From the NCBI GenBank assembly GCA_014925825.1, contig JACGCK010000092.1, positions 119,327 to 183,326 of the forward strand: a stretch of DNA of 64,000 bases, given 5' to 3'. Shown here one piece after another: positions 1-12,940 of this stretch. The notes under the pieces were generated by a model. It was not told the origin of the DNA and ran no database searches. It was given only the letters and a program-made list of their open reading frames with translations. Every line of letters starts with the position of its first letter. Within the stretch, counting starts at the first letter, position 1. The translations under genes and the position numbers were made by a program. This DNA is from Pholiota molesta. Lineage: Eukaryota; Basidiomycota; Agaricomycetes; Agaricales; Strophariaceae.

Positions 1-22
1 CTTCCCTCTGCTGTGAAGGCTC

Positions 23-852
23 TCAACTTTCCCCCCTTTCTTTGGCCAAAGTCGCGTCAAGCTCGAATGATTTTAACGAGAAAAGATCGCTCACATGCAG
101 TGTATGAGCCGTTCGTTCATTCTGAAGGCCAACGTTGACCGGCTGCTTGCCCTTGCCCTTATTTACCGATTTTGATTGGATGGTGTTGTCCTGGCTTGGC
201 GGCATGCCTTTGTCCTCCTGCAGCGAACTCGATTGGGCCGACTGACGGTTTGTTATGGCGTAATTCTTTGCTGGGATTTTAATGGTAAGCCGAGCGGGTT
301 CAGCCGTTGAACTGCGCTGAGGTGGGTTTGTTCGTAGAGCGACGGGTTCAGCCGTTGAACTGCGCTGAGGTGGGTTTGTTCGTAGAGCGATGGTGGGTTG
401 AATGGCGTCGGTTGTGGAATTTCGCCTGAGCATCTTTGTTGGTCGAGAACTCAGGGATCCAGATACGTTTGCGGCGTCTGAAGGATCTGAAGGCCCCTAT
501 TACGCCGTAATTAGCAATTGGGGCGGCATCACGTCGATGGGCTACACACCTCAGTGCGGGGCCGTTTAGATGAAGTTGCTCTGCTGCTGCTGGTAGATTT
601 TTTGATGGGGGCCTCTTCAGGTATACTGATAAGACTGGAGCTAGATCTAGAAAGAGGGGTTCTTCGAGGTCGAAGATGGTACTCGTGGCTGGACGTCCTC
701 TGGATGGGCGTTGGGGTTGTACTGCTACTACGTGCAGTCATGTAATCTGCTTCGTCAACGGAAGAGCGTGCTGAATCCGGGTCGGTGTCGGCATCTGAGT
801 GTCGTTCCATCTGGGAGTGTAGCTCCCGACGTAACGGGTTGGTTGATGGCAC
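23..852 (-). CDS. Ser/Thr-rich low-complexity reading frames, unresolved gene
   Basis: Two open stretches on the minus strand (852 to 529 and 433 to 23) have the same Ser/Thr/Pro/Arg-rich composition and could be exons of one gene, but I found no splice pair that joins them in frame. The downstream stretch contains a duplicated 16-residue unit with the core NPPQRSSTAEP, then a Lys/Gln-rich segment. No known domain is recognised. The left end may run out of the window. The composition is that of a disordered regulatory protein, but chance open frames in GC-rich DNA cannot be excluded. Confidence 0.3.
296..391. repeat. 48-bp tandem repeat, two copies
   Basis: Two head-to-tail 48-bp copies begin at 296 and 344 with gggttcagccgttgaactgc and are nearly identical. 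The period is a multiple of three, so the minus-strand frame encodes the same 16 residues twice. This favours a recent in-frame slippage duplication. Confidence 0.85.
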
Positions 853-1030
853 CGGAATTCCTCGAAATGTCGGTAAGTTGGAGACAAGTAATCGTACGTT
901 CGACAGTGCCGCCCTTGTTTTCCCTTTGTCGCCAGATAAGCGGCGGCCAAGGGGGACAAAGGGGTTCTAGTGTTTGCGTTGGACGCCTGAGGCAAACAAA
1001 TGAGCGCCCTAAGCATTGATCAGGGGGCAA

Positions 1031-3640
1031 TCAGGAGGAGAGCCAAGTGGGGAAAAGGAATGCGTGCAAATTAAAATTGAAAACCAGCGGCGTACTTCGG
1101 ACGCACTTAGAAAAGACAGGGCCGGAGTCCATTGGCGCAATGCGAAAGCATAAGTTGGGCAGATAATTAAATTTGTCGGCAAAATTCGTTACATGGCCAA
1201 CAATAACTGGAGACTGATAACTAAGGGTCCAAGCGTGGTTAGATAGTGGCGGCGTGTCCTCGAACAAAAGAAGACATAGTCTAGGTCCAGATCGCAGCGA
1301 ATGTAATGCAAGTAGCGGGAGAAGGAAGGAGCTGAAATTGACTCCAGTGAACTCATCAAGGAAAAATAAATCATTACGCACCCATTATTTCGCATCCAAA
1401 GGAGTTCGGATGTCATTGATCATGACCAGTGGCTGGTGGAATTATCATGATCATGAGTGACTTCTAGGCAGGAGTGATGCGGCATTACCAGAGATTACCA
1501 GCTGATACCATGCCCATCACATGTTTCATGCTCTTCACGCCTGTCCGCCACGCGAGGTTGATGCGAAGTTAGAATGCCCAGGAACAGCCTGACGATGAGC
1601 CTTCCCAACACGAGAACTGGCAGAATCGGGGCAAACTTGTATGCTTTGGATGAATAGCTTGGACCCGATGAAGCACTGCAATATCAAAATTAGTGCTTTG
1701 CTCAAGACCAACGACTACGTAAGACCGTCTGAAATATAGTATCATAATGGATGAGAAGGACTTCAAGGGTGAGATGAGGTCTCAGTACATTACTTATTGC
1801 GATTATATTTCGGGTAAGTAGGCGCGGCTGTCGGCGCTATGGCTAGAATCTTCATCAAGTAAAATAAGTATAATGAAGTAGAAGAAAAAGAAAAAGGTAT
1901 GAAGAACTTACAAGCAAGTTGCAAAAATCACTCAAACAACCGCTCAGCAATCAGATGCGCTGCCACCGAGGATCCCAGTTATATCCAAACACATTCATAT
2001 ATAAAAAGGACGCAAGAAGGCCAGGAAGCCCACAAAAGACAGACACAACATTATGTTGTGAATAATATTAACGACCTTCGATGGCTTGTCAAATAAAGGC
2101 GCCGGGAGACGGAGCACGTCAGCGCTGCGTCGACATGGCGCGTACGAGTTGCAGTACGTCGGGCTTGAAAGAGCCCTCTCGAGGAGAAAGCGGAGATTGC
2201 AGACCAGTTTGAAGGTTCGAGTCGGGCGGAGATCTGGTGCGATGTATAAGCGGGTGCGAATACCACTCGTCGTCGAGGCGGATGTGGAAGAGGGGGGCCA
2301 TGGGTCGGCATAGCGCTGACGCCGCAAGTAAGAGAGAATTAGTAACTTCACAAATTTCTCGTCTTCAGGCATCTGTCTGTCATTGCCCAGTCTCGAGCAG
2401 TGCCAATGTGCTCTCCGGCTCGTCAGCAGCAACACTGCATGTACCGCATATGGCCTGCCATCCCGTCGTAAAGCAGGTTCTCGCAGCTGCTAAAATTCCC
2501 GCGGAAGCGAGTATCAGAGCGGCGACTGCGACTGCTGTCAACGCATATGGAGGAGGGCTAGAGCAGCGAACGGGAGACAGATGCTGCGAGACAGCTGGGC
2601 TGAGGCGAACGCAGAGAGAATGGAATGCGGCGTATGGCAAATGAGACTACTTGAGGCAGTGGGGCTACCGTCGTCTCATCTCCTATCCCCTGTCTCGCCT
2701 ATCCTCCGACTTGTCGCCCACGTCCTTCGCTCGTTCCAGTTCGTCGTCTCCTCCGTCGTTTTCATGGAGTTGTCTGGCCTCTGTTGATCGCATGCATGCG
2801 TTTGCGCTTAACTCGATGTGAGACGCGACGGATGCGGGCGCTAGCAGGTTTAGAGCGGGCGGCGAAAATGGAGTTGGCAGAGCGGTCAGACAAGTAAGAC
2901 GCGTTGGGTTGGATGTCGAGAAGAAGGAAGGCGGATGACAGCATGGAAGAGCGCAGAGCCCGTTTTTTCGGAAAAGGAAAGACGGCGGATGGCACAAGCG
3001 GAAATGTGTGAGCATGACGATGGAAAGGCAGGTGGCTGATGCAGACAAGTTCAGTCGCCAAGTGAATGCGGGGGCGCAGCGGCAAATGCGGACGTTCGAG
3101 TTGGGCCATTCGGGCGGAGAAAGGCCGGTAGGCGCATGAGCGAGCGCAAAACCAAGGTTGATGCAGAGAAGGCTATGCAACGTATTAAAATCAGCAGAGA
3201 GCTGACTTTGTCTAGGCAAAGGTTGCGCGATGACAACAGTTGTTCGTGCCGTGTTGAAGGATTACCTGCCTGCTCCTGCATCCCTAGAGTAGGGGGCAAC
3301 GCAGCCGCTGCGAGCGTCATCCGTCACCCCGCATACCAGCGATGGGTTTGATGTCTGGAGGCTAGTCTTCAGTCTGCAGGCTCCTCGAGTTGACCCGGAC
3401 GGCGCACTTTCGGGCAAGGGAGCAAACCATGCGATGTCCATGCCCTAAGCTTCCGGAATTTCCGCTGCAGCGATCAGAGCCGCTTTAGCTGCCACACGCG
3501 AGGTGTGCGGGAGGGCGACAGTTAGTTGAAAACGGAGGAGATGCTTGTGAGATAGGATAGATATCAGAGAGGCGGGCGCAAGGCGGGCGCGTCTTTCAAC
3601 ATCAGCTCTAGGTTGGATTAGTCCCACGATAGTCATTGCG
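1031..3640. other. stretch without a recognisable gene
   Basis: Only short overlapping frames on both strands are present. None shows a known motif, a convincing start with splice signals, or agreement between neighbouring frames. I see no RNA gene and no clear repeat. Confidence 0.5.
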
Positions 3641-4384
3641 AAATTGGGGTCTTTAAGGATTTCTATAGGACGCTATAGGGCAACTATAGGCGGTATCCGC
3701 CAGATTTACAGAACATAGGGATAAAGGGTCGACTGCGTCGCCTCAAACCTGGCTGGGTGATTTTTGTTCTTGTTCACGTTAGGATTGTGTATACACTGTA
3801 GAACTTTGTCACTATTCAATCAATATTACTTATATACATATCAAAAATTATAAGAAGCGAGGTTGTTATTTATTCATTGGTCGATGCTACAGAACCTCGT
3901 CTGCTGGGCAGCGACCGCGCCAGCCAGAACGCGCCGCTCGCCGTCGAGTTACTTGCGAGGCGATGGCATCGTCCGTCCTCTCGCCTGCCACCTCGCTCAT
4001 CCGTGCCTCCAGCCTTCGATCGCTTTCGCAGCCCCCACCCGCACCCGATTGCCATCGTCCTTCGCAGCAACAGCGCCATCCGTCGTGCCCAGCCATTCTT
4101 GAGGCGATGCGCGTGCGGCTCGTGCGCGAGCCTGTCTGGTACGTCCCCAGAAGTCCGTGCCGCCGCCCCCACTGACGAGATCTCTGCTCCCCTTCCCGCA
4201 GTGCACGCCGCCATCCAGGACGAACGACTCGTATAGGGAGGGGCTTAGGGTTTAGCACGAGAGTCGGCGGGTGCGCGTCAGGGGTCGGCAGGCGTCGAGA
4301 AGATAGGGAATCGGTGGGCGCAAGCGTGCGCGGGTGGTAAGCGGCGCGTTCGTGCCCTATCGTGCATGAGCTAAGTTCTGAGCT

Positions 4385-5325
4385 AACTACCCCGTCGTCA
4401 GCGATGCCTGCACACCGTCACCTTGAGTTCGACGTACCATATAGGCGGTCTCGCGTCCTTGCGAGCCCGCTGTCTTCCGCATCGTACAACCCTACACATT
4501 CCATCCAACGTGCGGGTGGCCTGCTCCGTCGCTAGGTCTTGGAATCGCCGTCGAGATCGCAAAGTGTTGTCGAGGGCGAGTGCGAACGGCGGGTGTGGTA
4601 CGGCGGGGCTCTGTCGACATCGACTTCGACTTGTTGCGAATCGTCGCACACGGCCGATGGGTTTGGCGGCTGCGAGCGCCGTTTGAGTTGGAGTGGCGAG
4701 GAGCGCTGGGGGGTCGAGGTAAGCACGGATGCAGCACAACGATAGGGAACTCACCTTGACCGCTAGCAATTAAGTAGCCTCCCGCGGCGCCGAACGATGG
4801 GCCTGGTGTTCAACGCGTCGTCGTCGAGCACTGCACTTCGCAGGGCGTCGACTCGGCGTCGTCGTGGATGGTGAGACCACGGTTCTGCGGCGGAAAATGT
4901 ATCCTCGCCGGCGCAAGGTCAGATGCGGTCAGGTACCGTGCGTGCCCTGCGGTGCAAACGCGTCATCAGTTTGTGCTGCACGCCGTGGCAATGAGCTTGG
5001 ACATACCGTATGTGCGCCCTCGTGTCCTGTCGAGCCCGGTGCCGTGTCACTCTGCCCATACCTCGCGATATTTGGCTGACGTCCTCGTCCCATGCCCTTC
5101 CATCCGATTGAATCGCCGTCGTCGTCGAGGGCGGGAAGAACGGCGGGGGTAGCAGCGGCGGGCCTCCGTCGTTGTCGTCTTCAGCTGCAATGTCGCTGCG
5201 AGTCGTGGTAGGCGGCCGACGGGATTGGAGGACACGAACACCGTTCGAGTTGGCGGCGAGACGCTGGGACAGCCGAGGTAAGCGTAGATTCAGAGGATTG
5301 AGAAGGAACTTACGACATTCGTGAG
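4385..5325. repeat. diverged direct duplication of a roughly 370-bp GC-rich block
   Basis: Bases about 4385-4765 and about 4960-5325 align in order. Both have a segment around ggcggtctcgcgtccttgcg / tgcgccctcgtgtcctgtcg, then aatcgccgtcg with a GTCGTCGAG run, then a block near cgttcgagttgg / cgtttgagttgg, and finally gaggtaagc followed by ggaactyac. The offset is about 560-570 bp with many substitutions and indels. Both copies give long minus-strand Arg/Pro/Ser-rich frames that probably reflect GC-rich composition. The block looks like an old tandem duplication of non-coding or decayed DNA. Confidence 0.55.
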
Positions 5326-6137
5326 CTCGAGCCGCCCTGCGCGAGGTCCCAGCCCTGTCCCAGCCTAAGTACGAGCTCAACGCGTTAACCGAGAAGGGCA
5401 AATGTATTAGTCATGGTTGATTCTGATTGGGGGGCGAGACTCTGATTTGTATCTATTTGTTTTTGGGCGGGAATTGTCCAAGAATCCTAGACTCGCTAGC
5501 CAGTCACACTCGCGAGCTCTAGTCACAAAAGGTCACAGGAGCACATGACGAGAAGGGGGCGGTTGTCGAGTTTAATCTCACAACTCACGTGTCTTTCACG
5601 TGTGCGTAGCCGGATGGGGACGAGCCTACAAGAATCCCTACATGAGAGCTCAACGCGTTGACCGAAAAAGGCAAGTGCTTGAGATGTTTGGATATGTTTG
5701 CAAAGTTGAATTTCGACCGGGTGGGACCTAGCTTAACAGCCAGGTGATAATTGTCGAATATTGAATGAATATAAGTATCAGGCTGCCAGATGCCGCCCAT
5801 CAACATGTTTAGACTGAATTTTGAATTTGACGCGTTGAATTTTCGAAAGGGCGTCATTTTGGGTACATATTTGGACCACGCCAAATTTTTGCCAAATTTA
5901 TCGCGGCATCTTCGACACCCTTTTCATCGCTGATCGCGTTAATGCATGGAAAGCTCGGTCGCTGTCAAGTCTTGACTCTTGAGAAGGCTAGCTTCCGTCC
6001 ACTAAGCAAACATCTGGAAAACTGAGTGTTGAGCCCTGACAACGCCTAAGGGATGCACATATATTTGAAAGCAATGACTGAATATATCGATAGCAATAAC
6101 AAGTAACAAAGTATGGTTCAAAGAAGACAATGCAAAG
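5326..6137. other. gene-free stretch with a short duplicated motif
   Basis: A motif of about 30 bp around ctcaacgcgttgaccg occurs at about 5370-5402 and again at about 5650-5680. In both places it lies on the edge of a minus-strand frame starting LPFSVNALSS. This suggests two remnants of one dispersed repeat. Nothing else is recognised. Confidence 0.35.
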
Positions 6138-8040
6138 TTAGCGGTTAACGTCCTGAGCTGGAGAAGTGAAAGGCCTATAGATTATGCTCAACTCCATGTC
6201 TTCTATATGAAAACTGAAGTCTTGATTGTATGATTCATAATATGACTCTCGCAGATTTAGAATAAGTCGAGATCCGAAGATAACAGACAACGCAACGGGG
6301 AACAGAAAAATTGTGTGTTCTGTAGCATGCTGAGAAATGTCAGCAAAAGCCAATATGTTGTAAAGAATAAGAAACATACGCTGAGGCTGGTCTGAATCAT
6401 GGCTAGATGGAAAGCAACCAAATTCATGATGCAAGAAAAGGAGAAACTATTTTCAAATTTGGTGTCAGCCAAGGCCTTGGGCTCAGCAGCTACATAACAA
6501 ATTGTGATGAGGAGAAGATAGGACTCACATTAAAGGGAAAATTATACTATCCCGGAGGAGTATATACAGCAAAGATGTTTCCCGATTAGAGTTCCGATAA
6601 TTTGAGAACATTTCACTTCCAAGCGCCCGATAATATTTGATTCCCAGTGACAAAGCGAGAGTGCAGATGAGGAATTCAAATAGCAACACAGGAATCCAAA
6701 TGATGAATACCCATGGTGGGTACTTCTCTCTTCCACAGAAATCAAGAGAGTTCTGAAGCAGCATATCTGGTAGGGTATTTATTTGTTCATAGATACTAAT
6801 ATAATCAAAGATATGATAGGCATACCTTCAGTGAGGTTCGAACCATAAACCATTGCCACCGTTAGAAGAGTTATAACCGCTATAAATTCAATGAGGTAGG
6901 CAGTAACAAGTATTCGCATGATTTTCCGATCATGCGTATACATGCTTGAAATGCGATATGCCATAATTCCTGTGTAACAGTAGAATTCAGAGCACAAGAA
7001 ACGACTTAAGCTCAATGCGTACCATGCATCGTAAAGAAAGTGACTGCTGTCAAAATCCCATTAATAACATTAAAACCATCACCTTGATCAATGTAGGATT
7101 TCTTATAAGCAGGCATAGAATTTTGATAGAATTTGTTGTAGAGTCAACGTACAACTAAGTAAAGGGAGTGGCCGGAAAATCAGCACAAAATTTCTTCTGA
7201 ATGTTAATTCACTTACGTATATCTCTGTCATATTGATCAACATAATTTCCAGGGCATAACATTAGAAAAGGCCTTGGTGTCGCAGCAAATTGCAATTCTT
7301 ACCTCATTCAGTGTAGAATGTCCCGAGAAGTCCTTTACAAAGACTAAAGGGCGTCCTTCAATTGGATGACTCCAGACATAAAAAATGAAGACCCACACGT
7401 TGCCGTGTAGCTGTGGGGGTGAATCTCTGCTGTAGATCTTGGACCTGGGGAAATCACAATACAGGTGAACACGTACATTTGGGAGCCTAGGCCAACATAT
7501 CGATTCTAATCATTCAAGGAGTGAGTGAGAAATGATCTACACATTCACGCAATGCTTACTACAAAAAAAAGAGCCTGCGGAATTTGCCATTTGGGCCTGT
7601 TCTAAAATCCGAATCAGCCATTGGATAAGTATCAATCAAAAGAGATTGCACTTTCCCAAATAAGTTCGATCTATAAAGTAAAAAAACCATGAAAAACCAT
7701 GAGCGTTATTGAGCACCGCATAGCAATACTATTAGTAGAGGTAGGATATTACGGACCTCAACATCAAGCGTAGTTACTGTCATTATCATACATCGTTTAT
7801 CAATTCAATATATACTTAGGGTAGTTCCGCAACTGAAGCCAATAAAAGACTCACAATGATCATATAGGCTGCAGGTAGCTCCCGCGACTGGTAAAGACAT
7901 ATATAGAGGTAATGTTAAACTATGAGTCATTGGGCAGGGGAAGCCTGGGGGAAGCCCGCTGAATTTAAAGCCAACTTACGTGCGAGGTACGATAGAGCTA
8001 AATCTCTAGAAAATGCTGTCGGATTAGATTCACTGGCCAT
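6138..8040 (-). CDS. DUF6533-type multi-pass membrane protein
   Basis: This is a multi-exon minus-strand gene of the basidiomycete DUF6533 family, a seven-helix-like integral membrane family of unknown function. Well-supported exons are 8040-7980, 7887-7855, 7776-7753, 7670-7652, 7596-7560 and 7505-7445. They join in phase into a family-like N-terminus with SLYDHLTTLDVE, then KWQIPQALFFVNRYVGL. Downstream exons ending at 6826 and spanning 6766-6529 give HDRKIMRILVTAYLIEF and PPWVFIIWIPVLLFEF, which are hydrophobic helices. The last exon ends at 6138 with FPVALSVIFGSRLILNLRES, the usual C-terminal signature. The part between about 7445 and 7020 could not be joined cleanly, so an exon may be missed or the gene damaged there. 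It probably acts in a cell membrane, and no substrate can be inferred. Confidence 0.6.
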
Positions 8041-9083
8041 TCTCTTCCCAAATCTGAGCCTTTAGCTATAGAGTGGTGACGGCTCAATGACGGCTCTCCG
8101 CCACCGCAACAAGGCAACAACAAGGAAGAGGGGTGTATGTACTAGAACAAGTGTAGAATGGAATGTGGTAGCGGTTCAACGTTCAACTTCGAAGACGCTG
8201 GCAAATCATGGCTAGTTCAACAGACCTCGGACAATTTAGTACAACCCTGCATACCAGGAATAGTAATACTTGAATCGGGAAATAGCTCACATCTGGCTCA
8301 TATTGATGTCAGATACTGTTGCTCTTAACTATGGCGCTCGGACCTCGGTGGCATCGTAATTTTCGTCGGGACAATTATCAGGAGCACGACATGATCGATA
8401 GGTGTCTTCCGTTATGAAGCAATCAATCTCTGCGATAGATATAAGCTATAATAAAAATGATGTTATAATTGGATATAACTGTGGTATGTGCCATATTTCG
8501 GGAAACCCTATCCGTGATATTGCGCGGAGGCGTTTGAACCTTTGCAGAGATTTTTTGGAGATTTTTTTTTTGGAGATTTTTGGAGATTCTGAATTGATTT
8601 TGAAAGTCATTTTTATCTGGAGTGTACATGTGCACGACTGGCCTTTACTTGGAAATTCCCGCCAGGTTGGCCCTTTCTCTTGATTTACACAGTTGCAGTG
8701 GCGTATTAAAGCGTATTAACAAGTCTATATTGAGTCTATTATTATCTATACGTCGAAAGCAATTCGGACCCGTCAGGTGCTATAAAGGAGGAAGTCGGAG
8801 AGTAAATTGACACGATCAAACATTTATAGCCAGAATTTCATATACTTACTTACAGCAGCCACATTGATCATATTCCCCGCAAAATTTTTGGCGGACGTCA
8901 TCCCCACTACGCCCAGCATTTATTCTCGCCATACTAACCTCGCATTTATCTGTCTTAGTCTTAGGACTTGATCTAAAGGTAAGGTGAATACTCGGCTAAT
9001 ATCCATTTTACTGAACTGACTGAAGGCTTCGCAGACACAGCTGCCTTCGCTCCGTGACGCAGCCTTCGCCAATCTCACCCAAT
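8041..9083. other. intergenic region between divergent genes
   Basis: This stretch lies between the start of the membrane-protein gene (minus) and the start of the zinc-cluster gene (plus), so it should hold both promoters. A short run of ttggagattttt units occurs around 8553-8590. No gene is recognised. Confidence 0.4.
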
Positions 9084-10232
9084 ATGTTCAACATTCCAAG
9101 TCACTGGCAAAGGGCCACCAGCCCCAATTTGATCGAGCGCTGTGAATTGACAGGCGCTTGCACGACCAATGAATTTGCGGAACAGGTTCTTATCTCTAAT
9201 AACATACCATAACCACCTTATTTATAGTTTGAGTTAGCCTCAGTATCGCATCTGCGACGGGTACTACAATAGCGACTGGGAAACAGAGGATACGCAGCAC
9301 AAGCACCAGCATGGATATGCCAATCATATGGTAAGTTGCTCACTCTAATTATTCAATATGTATCATGCTGTCATATGTTTGTTTAACTGCTTTTCTCTAT
9401 AGCCGAACTTCACCATTCAGGCCTCTTTACCAGAGCCGATCACTACTCCATACGCTTTGCATACTACACATTTCACGCATCATGCTCCAGTGAGTCTCTC
9501 TTTGAGTCTTCTTGCCTGATCCATATGAAATAATATTTTTACATCTCATCCCTTACTATAGCATCAACCCGTGCCACTATCGCAACAATCAAGCTACTCT
9601 GAACTTTCTGTGAACCTCGAGTTCATGGAGAGACTTGAGTGCGAAGACCAGACGGCAGCCTCAGCCGCGCATATGCGCCAAAGGCGCCCAACAATCTCCA
9701 CTTCGACACCACAGCCTGCTGTTGCAGTCACACCAAGTCCTGCAGCGTCCCTACCCAATTCCAGCTCTAGTCGGAAAAACGCGCGACAGCTCCTGCCCAG
9801 CTCTTTACGCACCGATCGGACCAAGAGCGTCAAGGTGTCCGCGACGATGACGGATCAAGGAGTTAACATTTACGTCGAAATGCCGCCAAGTCCTGATTTG
9901 TGGAAACCCATGAACTTGACATTTGTGGATGAGTCGATGGCGCAGAAGCCTTCGCCTCCTGCGGATACAACAGTCGGCATAATTCGCAACTCAAAAGAAC
10001 CTAAGAAACCCAGCTTAGCATGCACATTCTGTCGTGAACGCAAAATTGCATGCGGGCGTCCGGCTGAAGGAAGCATTGATCCTACTTGCAAGTACGTAGT
10101 TATAACTTTCCTTCACATCATTAATGCTAATTGTGTATGGGGTGTATCAGCCAATGTGCACGCCGTTCATTTACATGCAAGTATATCACCAATGATCACC
10201 CACGACATAAGAGACGGTCACGAAAGCAGTAA
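9084..10232 (+). CDS. small Zn(2)-Cys(6) protein with C-terminal zinc cluster
   Basis: Five exons (9084-9185, 9244-9330, 9403-9489, 9562-10091, 10151-10232) join with consistent phases to 295 residues. The N-terminus is acidic and aromatic, with YYNSDWETED. The middle is Ser/Thr/Pro-rich. The extreme C-terminus holds a binuclear zinc cluster with six cysteines: CTFCRERKIAC in exon 4, a cysteine just before the splice, then CARRSFTC, followed by a basic tail ending RHKRRSRKQ. In most fungal Zn2Cys6 factors the cluster is N-terminal; a short protein with the cluster at the end is a form I associate with basidiomycetes. A nuclear DNA-binding regulator is the likely role. There is no fungal-specific transcription factor middle domain. 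The target is unknown. Confidence 0.8.
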
Positions 10233-12300
10233 AGTACTTGGTGTTTCTTCCTTTTGTGTTTGCTCTATTTCCATTTGTCATTTTGTCGTTGTCCATGCTA
10301 TGTCTGATCACAATGTTTTCCTGCTCTCACTTGTTGTTCATAAATCTTAAATACATTCTAATTACTTACCAATTTAAGGTCAAAAGGGGCCAAGTAAAAG
10401 TATGATCATAATACTTATGCCAAATTGAGATCTCGAGAGCTGTTACATGGGTGCTGACAAGCTTAAGGAGCTGAACCAGGCTGAACCCATCCACACAGTA
10501 TGCCTTTGAATCTGCGGGAACATTATTCATGCAAGTTTATGTCCAGGTACAACTTGTGCACTGCATGGCGAGCTGTAACAGGGAAGTAGCAAGGATGAAA
10601 AGACAGATGGCTGGTTACTTATTAGTCTTCTTACGGTGCATATAGTATCTGTTTACCGTGATTGTGGAATTTGAGCCGCCTTTGGGGCTTCTTTGGACAG
10701 GGATCGCAGGTGGCGATGATTTCGTCACCTGAGTCGCGCCATCCACGACGCCCTGATCTGCTGCTCTAGCGCCCAATGCCATGAGCGATTGGACGTTACG
10801 GTGAGGAACATTTGAAGGTTGAATGGGTAAGCATCAAGGCGCGTCGTCGCGCCCGCGAGCAGCGCCACCCCGAGCGCCTCGTGGGGCGCGCCGAGCGCGT
10901 ACGTCACAAAAAGGTACGTCGCCAGCGCGAACGGCAGCGTCAGCGTCAGCGGCGAGATCGTCAGCAGGTCGAACGACGCTAAGGATCATCATCAACGGGC
11001 ACCAAAAAAACCGCAAACGACATACGTTCCGCGCCAAAATCCACCAGGGTGTCACAATCATGATGGGCGCTAAGTACTAAGTAAGTTCTAACCAAACTTC
11101 AATATTTCAATCCCATTGCCAATGCCAGCGATCAAATGATCCTAGAATGCTACTTGTGGCCATGGACGCCATGATCATCGATCATCGATCATCGCCCGCG
11201 CGCTTGCAACGTCGCCCGCTCGGCGGCGCTCACATCTTCGCCATTCGCCTCTCGATTCCAGCGCTCAACGTCCCGCCCGTCCACCTACCAGTAAACATTG
11301 CATGCTAAAGCCAGTTTATATCAGGTTCTCGCCGCCGTGCACGTACAACTGCAGGCCTCCATGGGCCAGGATCAATGGCGGTGATGATTTCGTCGCCCAA
11401 GTCCGGGCCGTGCACAACGCTGTAAGCAACTGGCGCGTTTGTGTGCTGATCTAGCCTCATCTAGGGCTGTAAAAGGTTATATACTTATAGGAAGTGCGAA
11501 TACAAACGTAAGAACACACAATTTTGAATTCGCCTTCCAACTTCATATAAGTAGACGGTGCGAGATAGTTTTCGACTTGCTTTGTTTGATCAATATTAGT
11601 TCTGGCATTATTTCCGCAATATCATGCATGACAGCCACACGGAATTCAATGTCCAGCGCGATTCGACACGCGGTCACAGTCGCATCACCGCCTTCACAAT
11701 ATCCTGGTATTCCAGTTTTCCAACTCCCTCATCAGCGCTCAGCCTTCAGGAGTATGGACTCGAAGGTGGCCGGTGACTATTCGGACCCGGGGTACGCATG
11801 GTATTGCTATGTGGTGAAGACGCCAATCTCGCATCTTATATGTTTTTAGGCATACTATCATTTATACCTGCCTCCCGCGACTGCGATATTCAAAGTTGAA
11901 ATGGCTCAGGCCCAAAGTTTACATAAATTTAGAAATTGATTCTAACATCGATGTCTTGGGCCCTTGGCGTTCCTGGAATGGCAAATCGGAGTGATGGCGA
12001 AAACGCGGGGCGATCTATTCCACGTGTCTGATCCGGTCATCAAAGAAGCTATGTATGATCGCATACCAAAAACACTCTCCGTCTCGACCTCCGCGATCGC
12101 TTTCAGAACTATGGAAGGGAAGGGAAGAGCCTGTAAAGGAGGTAGAAAGTGAACCTGATTTCGAGCAGATCTCATAGAATAGTTTTATCAATATATGTTG
12201 TTGAAGTGCTCATTTGTATGGAAAAGGTGTTTGGTGGTTCTCCTGGTGCTCAAATTCACCAGTCATTTCTGTGCTAGCAGAAACCAATAATATTCTGGAT
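10233..12300. other. gene-poor stretch with decayed coding fragments
   Basis: No intact gene is seen. A GC-rich minus-strand frame at about 10907-10725 and just upstream reads like part of a membrane helix followed by ALGAPHEALGVALLAG, and may be a relic of an unidentified gene. Two copies of a short plus-strand sequence encoding GGDDFV lie at about 10698-10760 and 11368-11425; a third copy is on the minus strand at about 14585-14525. Tandem gatcatc units occur near 11172-11193. Confidence 0.35.
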
Positions 12301-12324
12301 AGCATCCAATAACACAAGCAACCT

Positions 12325-12940
12325 TTGCATCTGCTTTCGATCGAAGAAGCGCAATGTCGAATAAGCTCAAACGATCAAAACCGCTCGTCGACGGCCTACT
12401 CATCTAACTGCACACTCTATTCGTTTATCTACATCCTAATCCTCTACGCTTTGCTCTTATATCTTCTATCAACACAAACCTTGCTTTCCTTTATGACGTA
12501 CATCTTCGCTCTTGCAGACCAGTGCTTCAAGGGATGTTTGAAAGCCAACATACTCAAAGGCGCACATGGGGCCATCAACCGGTTGAAGGGGAGAGTTCCC
12601 AATAACGGTGTATTTTTGGTCGTGTAAGTGTTATTCTCATGTCTATTACACCGTCTTCAGCTCGGTTTAGAGGCGCGCCCCACGGAGCAGATGAGCACTG
12701 CACTGCGCGAATCTTCGCAGGGATCGATAAACGACAGCGATATCTCGGCGCAGTTCACTTCTTCGTCGACGATCAGCGCCAGCCCACCTTTAGAGATGGA
12801 AAATATGCCCTCAAAAATTGGCGCGGGTCCAGTTTCTCTTATCATCAGCATCGATGCGAGCTCTGGGACAGGTAAGTCGATCTACCCTCTTCCAATTCCA
12901 CGTTATATTGATACTCGTTTTAACAGCACGCTCTAATAGC
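12325..12940 (+). CDS. unresolved short frames, function unknown
   Basis: Two plus-strand open stretches (12325-12627 and 12628-12936) lie end to end. The first has a hydrophobic run with YSFIYILILYALLLYLL and ends beside a gtaagt-like donor. The second is Ser/Thr-rich with a terminal SSGTG before another gtaagt. The donors suggest genuine exons, but no family is recognised and the ends are uncertain. Confidence 0.25.

Noticed and set aside
2150..2260. Possible tRNA around ggttcgagtcg at about 2213
   Set aside because: No cloverleaf could be built; flanking bases do not pair as an acceptor stem.
3863..4258. Several overlapping long frames on both strands near 4 kb
   Set aside because: All six frames are nearly open because the segment is GC-rich; no domain, start context or splice support favours one.
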